Shown: positions 8,989 to 17,711, counted from the first letter of the stretch. The stretch is DNA of 64,000 nucleotides from Pimelobacter simplex (GCF_024662235.1 NZ_CP096276.1:4216001-4280000), one strand, 5' to 3'. The notes: a model not told the origin generated them from the sequence alone. Numbers and translations are program-made.

Positions 8989-9932
8989 TGGGCGGTCTCC
9001 TTCGCGGCGGCGATCCGCTCGGCGACCTGGAGGCCGGCGGAGGTCATGATGTCGAGGTTGCCGGCGTACGCCGGGAGGTAGTGGCCCGCACCGGTGACCT
9101 GGAGGAACACCGACACCTGGTGGGTCGGCCGGTCCGCGCCGTCGACGAGGAGCGTCTCGACCGGCTGGTCGGCCGGGATCTCGGTGATCTGGACCTTCTG
9201 CACGAGCCGGTAGCCCGGCACGTACGCCGCCACGTCGGCCACCATCTTCTCCACGCTGGCGCGGATCTCGTCGTGCACGCCCGGGTCGGGCGCGCTCACG
9301 AGCGCGAAGACGGTGTCGCGCATCATCAGCGGCGGCTCGGCCGGGTTGAGGATGATCACCGCCTTGCCGCGCTGGGCCCCGCCCACGCGGGTGATCGCGC
9401 CCGAGGTGGTCTCGGTGAACTCGTCGATGTTGGCGCGCGTGCCGGGGCCCGCGGACTTCGACGAGATCGAGGCGACGATCTCGGCGTACGCGACCGGGAC
9501 GACGCGGGAGATGGCCGCGACGATCGGGATCGTCGCCTGGCCGCCGCAGGTGACCATGTTGACGTTCTCGGCGTCGAGGTGCTCGTCGAGGTTGACCGCC
9601 GGGACGACGTACGGCCCGATCGCGGCGGGCGTCAGGTCGATGAGTCGCTTGCCCAGCGGGCGCAGCAGCGCGTCGTTGTGGAGGTGGGCCTTGGCGGACG
9701 TCGCGTCGAAGACGATGTCGATGTCGGCGAACTCCGGCATGGCGATCAGACCCTCGACCCCCTCGTGGGTGGTCGGGACGCCGAGGTCGCGCGCCCGCGC
9801 GAGCCCGTCGGAGGCCGGGTCGATGCCGACCAGGGCCCCCATCTCGACGTGCTGCGCGGTCTGCAGCACCTTGATCATCAGGTCCGTGCCGATATTGCCC
9901 GACCCGATGATCGCGACCTTGGTCTTGCTCAT
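8985..9932 (-). CDS. Acetaldehyde dehydrogenase, acetylating (MhpF/BphJ/HsaG family)
   Basis: 315 residues, the family norm. It oxidises acetaldehyde (or propionaldehyde) with CoA and NAD+ to the acyl-CoA, receiving the aldehyde from the aldolase encoded next. The N-terminal Rossmann motif is [14 protein letters not shown] at 6-19. The catalytic Cys is C129 in [17 protein letters not shown]-type contacts are conserved in the C-terminal dimer region. The ATG overlaps the upstream hydratase stop (ATGA) and its own TGA overlaps the aldolase GTG, so the three genes are strictly coupled. Confidence 0.96.
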   Translation of the reverse strand: MSKTKVAIIGSGNIGTDLMIKVLQTAQHVEMGALVGIDPASDGLARARDLGVPTTHEGVEGLIAMPEFADIDIVFDATSAKAHLHNDALLRPLGKRLIDLTPAAIGPYVVPAVNLDEHLDAENVNMVTCGGQATIPIVAAISRVVPVAYAEIVASISSKSAGPGTRANIDEFTETTSGAITRVGGAQRGKAVIILNPAEPPLMMRDTVFALVSAPDPGVHDEIRASVEKMVADVAAYVPGYRLVQKVQITEIPADQPVETLLVDGADRPTHQVSVFLQVTGAGHYLPAYAGNLDIMTSAGLQVAERIAAAKETAQ

Positions 9933-10753
9933 GCGTTCTCCTCACTCGCGCTGCTGAAGGTGATCGAGACCGACCCGAGGCCGGCGATGGTGACGTCGAC
10001 GGAGGCGCCGGGCGCGGCCGGGCGCATCGGGCCCAGCGCGCCGGAGAGGATCACCTGGCCGGCGCGCAGCGGGTCCCCGAGCGCGCGGGCCTGGCGGGCC
10101 AGCCACTGGACGGCGACGATCGGGTCGCCGAGCGAGGCGGCGCCGGTGCCGACGGAGTCGTCCTGGCCGGTCACGGTCATCGTCATCGCCGCGTCCTTGG
10201 GCACGAAGCCGTCGGCGAGGGTGCGCCGCTCGCTGCCCAGCACGTACGACCCGGCCGAGGCGTTGTCGGCGACGGTGTCGGCGAAGCTGATGTCCCAGTT
10301 CGCGATCCGGCTGTCGCAGATCTCGATGGCGACCACCGCGTGGTCGATCGCGGCGGCGACCTGGTCGAGCTCGAGGTCGCCCTCGGCGAGGTCGGCGCCC
10401 AGCACGAAGGCGATCTCACCCTCGACCTTGGGCTGGAGCAGCCGGCTGATGTCGACGGGCGCGGCGGCGTCGTGCTCCATGTCGTCGAACAGGACGCCGA
10501 GGTCCGGGGTGTCGACGCCGAGCTGCTGCTGCACGGCCTGCGAGGTCGCGCCGATCTTGCGGCCGACGACGCGGGCCCCGGCCGCGAGGCGGTGGGCGTT
10601 GAGCTGCTGCTGGACGGCGTAGGCGAGCTCGATGTCGCGCTCGCCGATGAGATCCCGGATCGGCGCGCACGGCTGGTTCGTGGCCAGGGCGGTGTGCAAC
10701 CGCTCGGCCGCGGCGCCCACCGCGGCCTCGAGATCGAGGGTCGATTCGGTCAT
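9929..10753 (-). CDS. 2-keto-4-pentenoate hydratase (MhpD/BphH/HsaE family)
   Basis: 274 residues from the ATG at 10753. It adds water to 2-hydroxypenta-2,4-dienoate-type products of meta cleavage to give 4-hydroxy-2-oxoacids. Family blocks are visible: [23 protein letters not shown], the metal-ligand region [39 protein letters not shown], and the end [10 protein letters not shown] with a C-terminal [11 protein letters not shown]. First gene of a three-gene operon (hydratase, dehydrogenase, aldolase). It is divergent from an IclR regulator across 69 bp, the likely control region. No KstR box is present there, which argues mildly against classical hsa control. Confidence 0.95.
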   Translation of the reverse strand: MTESTLDLEAAVGAAAERLHTALATNQPCAPIRDLIGERDIELAYAVQQQLNAHRLAAGARVVGRKIGATSQAVQQQLGVDTPDLGVLFDDMEHDAAAPVDISRLLQPKVEGEIAFVLGADLAEGDLELDQVAAAIDHAVVAIEICDSRIANWDISFADTVADNASAGSYVLGSERRTLADGFVPKDAAMTMTVTGQDDSVGTGAASLGDPIVAVQWLARQARALGDPLRAGQVILSGALGPMRPAAPGASVDVTIAGLGSVSITFSSASEENA

Positions 10754-10822
10754 GGCGCCACTCTCCCGGGCCGGACCTCGGGGGACCATGCCGGCGTTCC
10801 ACTCACCGGTACGCTGTCGTCC

Positions 10823-11611
10823 ATGGGAGGAGCGGCGACGGATCCCGGGCTCGACACGGTGCTCGGCAAGGCGGTCGCGATCCTGCGCGCGTTCGGCGCC
10901 GACGACCGGCTGCTCCCCCTCGCCGAGCTGGTCCGGCGCACCGGGCTGCCCAAGGGCACCGTGCACCGGGTCGCCGGCGACCTGGTGCACCACCGGCTGC
11001 TCGACAAGACCGACCACGGCTACCGCCTCGCCGGCGGGCTCTTCGAGCTCGGCATGCGGGCGGCCACCGAGCGGACCCTGCTCGAAGTGGCGACGCCCTT
11101 CCTCCAGGACCTCTACGAGCGCACCCACGAGACCGTGCACCTCGGGCTGCGCGAGGGCACCGAGGTCGTCTACGTCGCCAAGATCGGCGGGCACCGGCAG
11201 GCCCGCAGCCCCTCCCGGCCCGGCGGCCGGATGCCGATGCACTGCACGGCGATCGGCAAGGCGCTGCTCGCCCACGCCGAGCCCGACGTACGGGCGGCGG
11301 TGCTGGGCGGACCGCTCCCCCGTCGTACGCCGCACACGGTGGTGGCGCCCGGCCTGCTGGAGCAGCAGCTCGACCGGGTGCTGGAGAGCGGGCTCGCCTA
11401 CGAGCGCGAGGAGTCCACGCTCGGCCTGCTCTGCGTCGCCGCGCCCGTGCTCGACGTCGGCTCCGGCGCGGTGCTCGCCGCGCTGAGCGTGACCGGCCCG
11501 GTCGGCCGGTTCCGCCCCGAGGCCCACGAGAACGCCGTCCGGGCGGCCGCCGCGGCCATCGCCGGCATGCTCACCCGCCGCCCGGGGGCGGTCAGCGCAC
11601 CGCCATCGTGA
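10823..11611 (+). CDS. IclR family transcriptional regulator
   Basis: 262 residues from the ATG at 10823. The N-terminal winged helix (LGKAVAILRAFGADDRLLPLAELVRRTGLPKGTVHRVAGDLV) is followed by the IclR effector domain: VYVAKIGG, MPMHCTAIGKALLAH and SGLAYEREESTLGLLCVAAPV. The MxMHCTAIGKALLA block is the family's core effector pocket. Divergent from the meta-cleavage operon with a shared 69 bp promoter region, so it is probably its specific regulator with an aromatic-derived or dienoate ligand. Its 3' end overlaps the convergent hydrolase gene by 20 bp. Confidence 0.93.
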   Translation: MGGAATDPGLDTVLGKAVAILRAFGADDRLLPLAELVRRTGLPKGTVHRVAGDLVHHRLLDKTDHGYRLAGGLFELGMRAATERTLLEVATPFLQDLYERTHETVHLGLREGTEVVYVAKIGGHRQARSPSRPGGRMPMHCTAIGKALLAHAEPDVRAAVLGGPLPRRTPHTVVAPGLLEQQLDRVLESGLAYEREESTLGLLCVAAPVLDVGSGAVLAALSVTGPVGRFRPEAHENAVRAAAAAIAGMLTRRPGAVSAPPS

Positions 11612-13640
11612 GGCTCGACGGCGTGCTCGGCCCGGTGTGGATCGTGACCGGCACGAGGTGGCCGACCAGGTCGGGCACCGTCGAGAGCAGGTGCGGTACG
11701 TCGAACGCCTGGACCGAGATCCGCAGCCGGTGCCCGGGCGCGATCACCGCACCCGTCGGGAAGATCTCGACGTCGACCGGCGCGACCTGGCCGCGCGGCA
11801 GCTTGGCCTTCGCCGCCCGGGTGAACGGGTGGTACGGCTGCAGCAGCTTGCCGTCGAGGTAGCGCGAGCGGCTCTTGTCGAGAGCCCGGTGCGCGATCGT
11901 CTGCCAGCCGCCGCTGATCCGGGACACGGTGCCGTCGGGGGCGACGTCCTCGACCGCGACCGACAGCATGCCGTCACCGCTGGGCGTCGAGACGTAGAGC
12001 CGCGCGTCGAGCGGGCCCTGGAAGCGGACCGCCTTGGTCATCGGCGCGGTGTCGAAGGTGACGCCGCCGAGGTCGTTGAGCCTGTTGTCCTTGAAGCACG
12101 GCAGATCCTTGAGCAGCATCGCCGGCAGGCCGGCGGTCCACTGGTTGGCCGAGCGGGTGCACAGGCCGGTGACCGGCACCGGTGGGACGACGGCCTTGCC
12201 CGCGGCCGGCGTACCGGTGGTGAGGGTGCCGGCCTTGCCGCCGAGGCTCGCCGAGCCGGAGAGCTGGAAGCTGCGGGCACGCAGGTCGGAGTCGATCCAC
12301 CTGGCCTTGCGCACCCAGGCGCCCGAGCCCTGCTCGTAGTAGGTCAGCGGCGCGATCTGGTCGAGCTTGCCGTCGCGGCCCTTGAGGTACTGGTCGAACC
12401 AGCGCAGCTGGAGCTCGTTGAGCGGGCCGTAGCCGGCCTTGACCACCTCGGCACCCGCCGAGCCCTGCAGGTGGTCCCACGGCCCGAGGATCAGCTTGGC
12501 CGGGACACCGCGCTGCTGGAGCCGCTCGAACACGAGCGGGGTGCCGCGCTGGAAGAGGTCGAACTCGCCGCCCACCAGGAAGGTCGGCACGGTGACGTTG
12601 TCGAGCACCTCGATCGGCGAGCGCTCGCGGTAGAACGGGCCGTCGTACGCCGGGTCGCCGCCGAGGAGCGCCTTGCCGGCGAGCGGCAGGGTGAAGTTGA
12701 GGCCGCCCATGAGGTGGTCGAGCGCCATCTTCAGGCCGGCCTGGGGCTCCTGGAGCCCGTAGGCCGGCGGCACCACGCCCGCCGCGGTGACCAGTCCCAG
12801 CCAGAGCGGGATGAAGCCGACGTCGATCTGCCCGCCCGACGCGACCACGTCGCGGTAGACGTCCGCGGCCGGCACCTGCGGGAAGATCGCCTTGAGGCCC
12901 TGCGGCTTGCGGGCGGCGGCGAAGAGCTGTGAGATCCCCATGTAGGACGCCCCGGTCATCCCGACGCTGCCGTTGCTCCACGGCTGCCGGGCGGCCCAGG
13001 TGACGATCGCGCCGGCGTCCTTGCCCTCGCGGGCGCTGAACGCGCCCCACTGTCCCTGCGAGGAGCCCGTGCCGCGCGCGTCGACGGTCAGCTGGGCGTA
13101 GCCGCGCTTGACCAGGTACGCCGGGTCCGCGCCCGCGAGCGTCGCCCCGGCGCCCGCGGAGAGCACCGTCTTGTTGTAGGCCGTGATGGTGACGATCACG
13201 GGCAGCCGGGTGGTCACCGGCTTGCCGTCGGCCCCGGCCGGGCGGACCAGGTCGCCGCGCAGCACCACGCCGTCGTCCATGGTGATCGCGAGGTCGCGGG
13301 TGGTCGCGGTGGCGGTGTAGTCGGCGGCGCGCGGGGTCCACGGCGCGCTCGGGGCGGCCTTCGCGGCGCTCTTGGCCTGACCCTGGCCCGAGGCCTTGCC
13401 CGCCCCGGCGGCGGTCCCGGAGGTGCCGCCCGCGCGCACCTCGGCGGACGGCGCGAACCGCTGGTCGGGCGCACCCGCCGCCCGGTTCCCGGTCCCCGCC
13501 GCAGTGGCGGCCGTGGGCGCCGGGCTCGCCGGCCCGCGGCGGTCGGTGGCCGCGTCGGCGGCCGGCAGCACGAGCGCGGCGATCAGCGCCGCGGCGGCCA
13601 GGGCCGCGACGGAGCGGCGGCGCGTGGTCAGGTCGTTCAT
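11592..13640 (-). CDS. Secreted CocE/NonD family alpha/beta hydrolase (X-Pro dipeptidyl-peptidase S15-like)
   Basis: 682 residues. Residues 1-31 are a signal peptide (basic start, AALAAAALIAALVLPAADA). A disordered Ala/Gly/Lys linker runs to ~105, then an S15-type hydrolase core. The nucleophile is Ser232 in GMTGASYMGIS, preceded by the DARGTGSSQGQW oxyanion block; acid and His are expected in GGEFDLFQRGTP and GPWDHLQGS. The C-terminal third is a jelly-roll as in cocaine esterase and X-Pro peptidases (PLDARLYVS, VEDVAPDGT, YHPFTRAAKAKLPRGQVAPVDVEIFPTGAVI ending in RLRISVQAFD). Probably exported, acting on esters or N-acyl compounds; substrate unknown. Four Cys residues may form disulfides. 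Monocistronic. Confidence 0.85.
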   Translation of the reverse strand: MNDLTTRRRSVAALAAAALIAALVLPAADAATDRRGPASPAPTAATAAGTGNRAAGAPDQRFAPSAEVRAGGTSGTAAGAGKASGQGQAKSAAKAAPSAPWTPRAADYTATATTRDLAITMDDGVVLRGDLVRPAGADGKPVTTRLPVIVTITAYNKTVLSAGAGATLAGADPAYLVKRGYAQLTVDARGTGSSQGQWGAFSAREGKDAGAIVTWAARQPWSNGSVGMTGASYMGISQLFAAARKPQGLKAIFPQVPAADVYRDVVASGGQIDVGFIPLWLGLVTAAGVVPPAYGLQEPQAGLKMALDHLMGGLNFTLPLAGKALLGGDPAYDGPFYRERSPIEVLDNVTVPTFLVGGEFDLFQRGTPLVFERLQQRGVPAKLILGPWDHLQGSAGAEVVKAGYGPLNELQLRWFDQYLKGRDGKLDQIAPLTYYEQGSGAWVRKARWIDSDLRARSFQLSGSASLGGKAGTLTTGTPAAGKAVVPPVPVTGLCTRSANQWTAGLPAMLLKDLPCFKDNRLNDLGGVTFDTAPMTKAVRFQGPLDARLYVSTPSGDGMLSVAVEDVAPDGTVSRISGGWQTIAHRALDKSRSRYLDGKLLQPYHPFTRAAKAKLPRGQVAPVDVEIFPTGAVIAPGHRLRISVQAFDVPHLLSTVPDLVGHLVPVTIHTGPSTPSSLTMAVR

Positions 13641-13714
13641 GGTGAGCCCTCCCTGGGGTACTCACCGGTAACGAGCGGGACGTGGCGTCGGTCACGCCCC
13701 GCCGCGCGGGGCGC

Positions 13715-14515
13715 TCAGGGCTGGTCCGGCATGTTCGTCCAGCCCTTGCCGTCGTGGCGGCGGTACCACCCCGACGCCGCGAGCGTCCCGCCGTCCACCG
13801 GGACCGTGTGCCCGGTGACGAAGCGCGCCGCGTCGCTGGTCAGGAAGTCCACCACCCCGGCATGGTCCGCGGCCTCGGCGAAGCGTCCGAGCGGCAGCCA
13901 CAGCGGGACCAGGCCCTCGTCGCGGCCGCGCAGCATCGCGGCGCGCGAGGTCTGCGCGGTGTCGGTCAGGTCCGGCGCGATCGCGTTGACCCGCACCCCG
14001 CGCGGGCCGAGCTCGACCGCCATGCTCTTGGTGAAGGCCGAGACCCCCGCCTTGAACGCCGAGTACGGCGCGCTGGCCGGGATCCCGCGGTAGGCCTCCA
14101 CCGTCGAGACGTTGACGATCGACGATCCGGCGACCAGGTGCGGCAGCACGGCGTACGTCATCGCGAAGACGTGGCGCAGGTTGAGCTCGTAGAGCCGCTG
14201 CCACTGCTCCGGCGTGCTGTGCGCGAAGTCGCGCGAGGCGGGCCGGAAGTCGCCCACGTTGTTGACCACGACGTCGATCGCACCGCTGATCGCGGCGGCC
14301 GTCGCGACCACCTCGGCGACGACCTCGTCCGCCGTCACGTCCCCCGGTACGACGGTGCACGCGCCGCCCGCGGTCCGCACCGCCGCGGCGGTCCCGGCCG
14401 CGGCCTCGGCGTCGATGTCGTTGAGCACGACGTGGTCCCCGCGCTCGGCGAGGGCACGGGTGATCGCGCCCCCGATCCCGCTCGCGCCGCCGGTGACGAT
14501 GCTGGTCCGGTTCAT
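13715..14515 (-). CDS. Short-chain dehydrogenase/reductase (SDR)
   Basis: 266 residues from the ATG at 14515. Classical SDR layout: cofactor loop TGGASGIGG at 8-16, acidic residue after strand 2 (LNDID) favouring NAD(H), NNVG at 85-88 replacing NNAG, catalytic Ser137, Tyr151 and Lys155 (YSAFK), and PVDGG near the end. Substrate unknown; 3-oxoacyl or hydroxysteroid-type oxidoreductases are the usual relatives. It is divergent from the KstR2-like TetR gene with only 38 bp between starts, so it is very likely under that regulator. Confidence 0.92.
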   Translation of the reverse strand: MNRTSIVTGGASGIGGAITRALAERGDHVVLNDIDAEAAAGTAAAVRTAGGACTVVPGDVTADEVVAEVVATAAAISGAIDVVVNNVGDFRPASRDFAHSTPEQWQRLYELNLRHVFAMTYAVLPHLVAGSSIVNVSTVEAYRGIPASAPYSAFKAGVSAFTKSMAVELGPRGVRVNAIAPDLTDTAQTSRAAMLRGRDEGLVPLWLPLGRFAEAADHAGVVDFLTSDAARFVTGHTVPVDGGTLAASGWYRRHDGKGWTNMPDQP

Positions 14516-14553
14516 CGGTCTCTCCTCTGCTCCTGGTCTGGCAGGATCGCGCC

Positions 14554-15180
14554 GTGCCTCCTGCGACTCCCGATCCCGCTGCGCGGCGGCTGCGCGCCCG
14601 CGAGGACCCGGCGGTGCGACGGCAGGCGATCCTCGATGCCTCCGCACGGTTGTTCGCGACCCGCGGCTTCGCCGACACCACGGTGCGCGACATCGGCGAC
14701 GAGGCCGAGATCAAGTCGGGCAGCCTGTACCACTACTTCGCGTCCAAGGACGCGATCCTCGAGGCGGTGCTGCGCGAGTTCCTCACCGACCTCGGCGCCG
14801 CCACGGAGGCGATCGTCTCGGCCGGCACCCGCCCGCGCCGCCAGGTCACCGACCTGGTCCGGCACGCGTTCACGCTGATGGGCGAGCGGCCCTCGTGGGT
14901 GCTGACCTACCAGAACGAGTTCCTCCGGCTGAGCGGTCAGCCCGGCTTCGAGTTCGTCGCCGGCGAGAGCGCGCGGATCGAGGCGGCCTGGGTCGCCGCG
15001 CTCACCGCGAGCACGGAGGCGGGCGACTTCGCGGTCGACGTACCGGTGGCGGTGCGCTACCGGCTGGTGCGCGACGCCACCTGGACGGCGGTGCGCTGGT
15101 ACCGCCCGGGCGAGCCGTTCGACGCCACCGCACTCGCCGAGCAGTACGTCGCCGTGCTCTACGGCAACCACGAGCGCTAG
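14554..15180 (+). CDS. TetR family regulator of the KstR2-like subgroup
   Basis: 208 residues from GTG. The HTH is in residues ~24-70 (RRQAILDASARLFATRGFADTTVRDIGDEAEIKSGSLYHYFASKDAILEAVL). The C-terminal block RYRLVRDATWTAVRWYRPGEPF...EQYVAVLYG closely follows what I recall of mycobacterial KstR2 (Rv3557c), including the RDxTWxxVRWYRPG string and QY near the end. KstR2 controls degradation of the steroid C/D rings using a CoA thioester ligand. Whether this is KstR2 itself or a paralogue needs phylogeny. Divergent from the SDR and convergent with the epimerase gene; the two stop codons share CTAG. A partially KstR2-like palindrome lies upstream of the epimerase. Confidence 0.85.
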   Translation: MPPATPDPAARRLRAREDPAVRRQAILDASARLFATRGFADTTVRDIGDEAEIKSGSLYHYFASKDAILEAVLREFLTDLGAATEAIVSAGTRPRRQVTDLVRHAFTLMGERPSWVLTYQNEFLRLSGQPGFEFVAGESARIEAAWVAALTASTEAGDFAVDVPVAVRYRLVRDATWTAVRWYRPGEPFDATALAEQYVAVLYGNHER

Positions 15181-16097
15181 CGCGGCGGCAGCGCGTCGAC
15201 CGCGGCGACCATCGCCCGCAGCATGGCGGGGACGCCGCCGCGCTCGTAGCCCAGCCGCGCGACGTCCTCGGCCGCCGGCTCGTAGGCGAGCGTCGTGCCC
15301 TTGCCGGCGACCAGGAAGTCGTCGGGCAGGAAGACGTGGTCCTCGGCGCAGACCGCCACCCGGCGCTCGGCGCCCGCGCCGGCCGCGTCGAAGAGCGCCT
15401 GGAAGTAGTCCTGGAACGACAGGTTCACGTCGCCGATGAGGTAGGCGCACCCCGCCTCTCCGTCACTGAGCGCGCCCGCGACGGCGGCCGCGACGGCGTC
15501 GACGGACATGTAGTTGGTCCCGCCGAACGGCGCGCAGTCGGGCACCTGCTCGGCCATCTCGCCGCGCGCCCAGCGCACCATCTTGGCGAACCCGCGCAGT
15601 GCCCGGCCCGGCGCGACGCCGACGACATTGGGCGGGTTGACCGCGCACACCGCGAAGTCCGGCGTCGCCAGGGCGAGGACCTCGCGCTCGGCGACCGCGC
15701 GGGCCCGGACGTAGGCGTTGGTCTCGACCAGCCCGGGCAGCACCTGGTGGTAGTAGCTGCCGACCAGGACCGCCCGGCGTACCCCTGCGGTGCGGGCCTC
15801 GGCGAAGAACGCCGGCAGGCTCGCGGTCTGCACGTCCTGCCAGGTCTCCTCCGACGCGCGCGGGCCGACGTGCCGGATGTCCTGGGCCGCGGAGAAGACG
15901 ACCGCCTCGACGCCGGCGAGCCGCTCAGCCCAGCCGGGCTGCGTGTAGTCGCCCTCGACGAAGGGGTACGCCGCCGCGGGCGCGCCCGGCTCCGGACGGT
16001 TCCGCCCGGCCACTGCCACGTCGTGCCCGCGCCGGGCGAGCTCGTCGGCCACGACCGACCCGATCAGACCGGTTCCGCCGACCACCAGGACCCGCAT
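15177..16097 (-). CDS. NAD(P)-binding epimerase-like (atypical extended SDR) protein
   Basis: 306 residues. Rossmann start MRVLVVGGTGLIGSVVADELARRGHDVAVAGR places GGTGLIG at 7-13. The body resembles NAD-dependent epimerases or dehydratases (VFSAAQDIRHV, VLVGSYYHQVLPG, VNPPNVVGVAPG), but the classical YxxxK is not in its usual place after the S-Y-Y strand, so the catalytic class is uncertain. No membrane segment. Tail-to-tail with the TetR gene. An 18-bp inverted repeat (16113-16130) precedes the ATG by 15 bp and may place the gene under the neighbouring TetR regulator. It could act on an isoprenoid or steroid side chain, but that is speculation from context. Confidence 0.78.
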   Translation of the reverse strand: MRVLVVGGTGLIGSVVADELARRGHDVAVAGRNRPEPGAPAAAYPFVEGDYTQPGWAERLAGVEAVVFSAAQDIRHVGPRASEETWQDVQTASLPAFFAEARTAGVRRAVLVGSYYHQVLPGLVETNAYVRARAVAEREVLALATPDFAVCAVNPPNVVGVAPGRALRGFAKMVRWARGEMAEQVPDCAPFGGTNYMSVDAVAAAVAGALSDGEAGCAYLIGDVNLSFQDYFQALFDAAGAGAERRVAVCAEDHVFLPDDFLVAGKGTTLAYEPAAEDVARLGYERGGVPAMLRAMVAAVDALPPR

Positions 16098-16112
16098 GCC
16101 ATCCTCCGTTAC

Positions 16113-16130
16113 CTATCGAGCGCTTGTTAG
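16113..16130. promoter_or_regulatory. TetR-type inverted repeat, KstR2-like
   Basis: CTATCGAGCGCTTGTTAG is an imperfect 9+9 palindrome. Its core ATCGAGCGCTTGTT fits the KstR2 consensus AnCAAGnnCTTGnT with a single mismatch. It lies just upstream of the epimerase-like gene, a likely repressor site for the adjacent KstR2-like TetR protein. Confidence 0.6.
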
Positions 16131-16183
16131 ATAACGAGCAGCATGGTCCGGCCGGCGGCCGCTGTCAACCGGGCCCCGGCGGC

Positions 16184-17023
16184 TCAGGCGGGGACGAGCG
16201 CGATGTCACCCGAGACGGTGGTCGCGCGCAGCTCGACGTGATCGGCGCCCGGCTCGGGCTGGCCGACCGGCGGCAGGGACGAGGCGACCCGGCCGGTGAC
16301 GGTGCTGAGGTCGGTCCACACCGGCGTACCGGCGGGGACCCCGACGCGGACCCCGGTCGAGGCGCCCTTGACCGTGATCCGGCCGCGGCGCGCGGTGCGG
16401 ACGAGGACGTCGCCCGAGCCGGTCTTGGCGCTCACGTCGGCCGCGCTGTCGCCGACCTCGACGTCGCCGGAGCCGGTCTTGACCACGACCGTGCCGAGCG
16501 CCTGGCCGAGGCAGACGTCACCGGAGCCGGTCGAGACCGAGGCGGTCCGGGCGACCCGGCCGAGGTCGACCGCGCCCGAGCCGGTGCGGACCTTGAGGTC
16601 GCCGTCGACCTCGGCGACCGTCACGTCGCCCGAACCGGTGTCGACCACGACCGTGGTCGCCTGGTCGAGGCGCACCGCTCCCGAGGCGGACTTGACCCGG
16701 GCGGTCATCAGCGAGCCCGCGGCCTCGATGTCGGCACTGCTGCTGCGCGCGACCAGGTCGCTGGCGAGCGGGATCGCGACCTCGATGAGCAGCTCGTCAC
16801 CGTTGCCGAACAGGCCGTTGCGCGGCTTGGGCGCGATGACGTCGATCCGGCGCTCGTCCTGGGTGACCCGGACCTCGGCGGCCCGGGCGCCGGTGAGCGT
16901 CACCTCGGTGGTCGTCTGCTCGGCGGCCCGGACGACGATGCGGCCGCGGCCGTTCTCGACGTGGAGCCGGACCGGGCCGGGGGTCTCGAAGACCTGGCGG
17001 AGGGGTTCGTACGTGCTGGTCAT
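16184..17023 (-). CDS. DUF4097 family beta-strand repeat protein
   Basis: 279 residues. The centre consists of short repeated beta units carrying the sequence [TS]-G-S-G-D-V, seen at least five times (VDTGSGDVTV, VRTGSGAVDL, VSTGSGDVCL, VKTGSGDVEV, AKTGSGDVLV), the mark of DUF4097 putative adhesin-like beta-helices. No signal peptide or membrane span is present, so unlike many relatives it is cytoplasmic. Second gene of a pair with the ribbon-helix-helix-like gene 58 bp upstream, an arrangement I recall as common in Streptomyces and Nocardioides. Function unknown. Confidence 0.85.
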   Translation of the reverse strand: MTSTYEPLRQVFETPGPVRLHVENGRGRIVVRAAEQTTTEVTLTGARAAEVRVTQDERRIDVIAPKPRNGLFGNGDELLIEVAIPLASDLVARSSSADIEAAGSLMTARVKSASGAVRLDQATTVVVDTGSGDVTVAEVDGDLKVRTGSGAVDLGRVARTASVSTGSGDVCLGQALGTVVVKTGSGDVEVGDSAADVSAKTGSGDVLVRTARRGRITVKGASTGVRVGVPAGTPVWTDLSTVTGRVASSLPPVGQPEPGADHVELRATTVSGDIALVPA

Positions 17024-17081
17024 GGCGTGCTCCTGGGGTTCGGGGAGGAAGAGGCGGAAGAAGTGGGAGGGGTGGGTGGGT

Positions 17082-17663
17082 TCAGAGCCAGCCGGTCATC
17101 CGGCGGTCGCCCGGCTTGCCCCCGAAGGGGAAGTCGCCACCGAACGGAAGGCTGGTGAGGTCGACGTCGACGTGGATCGCGCGCTCGCTGGTCGCGCCCC
17201 GGACCAGGGCGACGAGCCAGGTGTTGAGCGACTGGCCGGCCTGGGTGGCGAGCTCGTCGGCACGGGCCTTGAGCGACTCCGGGAGGCGCAGGCTGACCCG
17301 GGCCAGCCCCTCGTCCTCGTCGGGGAGGGCGGGCGCCGCGGGCACCGCCGGCGGCTGCGGCGGCACCGGGCCGTCGCTCCCGCCGGGAGCACCGAGACCG
17401 CCGAGACCGCCGGGCCCGCCCGCGTCGACGACGAAGTCGAGATCGCGCCCGTCGAGCCGGACGTCGACCCCACCGCCGGGCATCGCCGCGGTGATCTCGG
17501 TGGCGGCCTGGGAGATCGCCTCCATCACGGCCAGCCGGACCGCGGGGTCGAGCGCGTACCCGAGCCGCTCGGCGATCGCCCGCGCCTCGGGACCGGCGCT
17601 GTCGGCGGCGGCGAGGAGGTCGCGACGGAGGCTGTCGACGTACGGCGTGATGTCCATGTGCAT
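17082..17663 (-). CDS. HicB-like / ribbon-helix-helix domain regulatory protein
   Basis: 193 residues from the ATG at 17663. GTG at 17666 and ATG at 17657 (MDITPYVDSLRRDLLAAAD) are alternatives. The N-terminal half is helical and resembles proteins that precede HicB-type antitoxins. A Pro/Gly-rich linker is followed by RLPESLKARADELATQAGQSLNTWLVALVRGATSE, a convincing ribbon-helix-helix (Arc/MetJ/HicB C-terminal) DNA-binding unit. The tail is Gly/Phe-rich. There is no HicA-like mRNA interferase beside it; its partner is the DUF4097 protein. The promoter holds three TGACGTCA sites spaced 11 and 22 bp apart, as expected for cooperative RHH autoregulation. Confidence 0.8.
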   Translation of the reverse strand: MHMDITPYVDSLRRDLLAAADSAGPEARAIAERLGYALDPAVRLAVMEAISQAATEITAAMPGGGVDVRLDGRDLDFVVDAGGPGGLGGLGAPGGSDGPVPPQPPAVPAAPALPDEDEGLARVSLRLPESLKARADELATQAGQSLNTWLVALVRGATSERAIHVDVDLTSLPFGGDFPFGGKPGDRRMTGWL

Positions 17664-17668
17664 CACTA

Positions 17669-17709
17669 TGACGTCACTATGACGTCATTTCAACCCCTGA
17701 GTGACGTCA
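17669..17709. promoter_or_regulatory. Array of three TGACGTCA operators in helical phase
   Basis: Perfect 8-bp palindromes TGACGTCA occur at 17669-17676, 17680-17687 and 17702-17709. Start-to-start spacing is 11 and 22 bp, so all lie on one DNA face. The first two are part of a direct repeat CACTATGACGTCA-type unit. The array sits directly upstream of the RHH gene and just before the stop of the next minus-strand gene. Confidence 0.8.
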
Positions 17710-17711
17710 AT

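Noticed and set aside
10754..10822. KstR box for the hsaEGF-like operon
   Set aside because: No sequence fitting TnnAACnnGTTnnA occurs in the gap; an IclR gene is the more likely regulator.
17082..17663. A classic HicAB toxin-antitoxin system
   Set aside because: The RHH domain fits HicB-like proteins, but there is no HicA-type mRNA interferase next to it.
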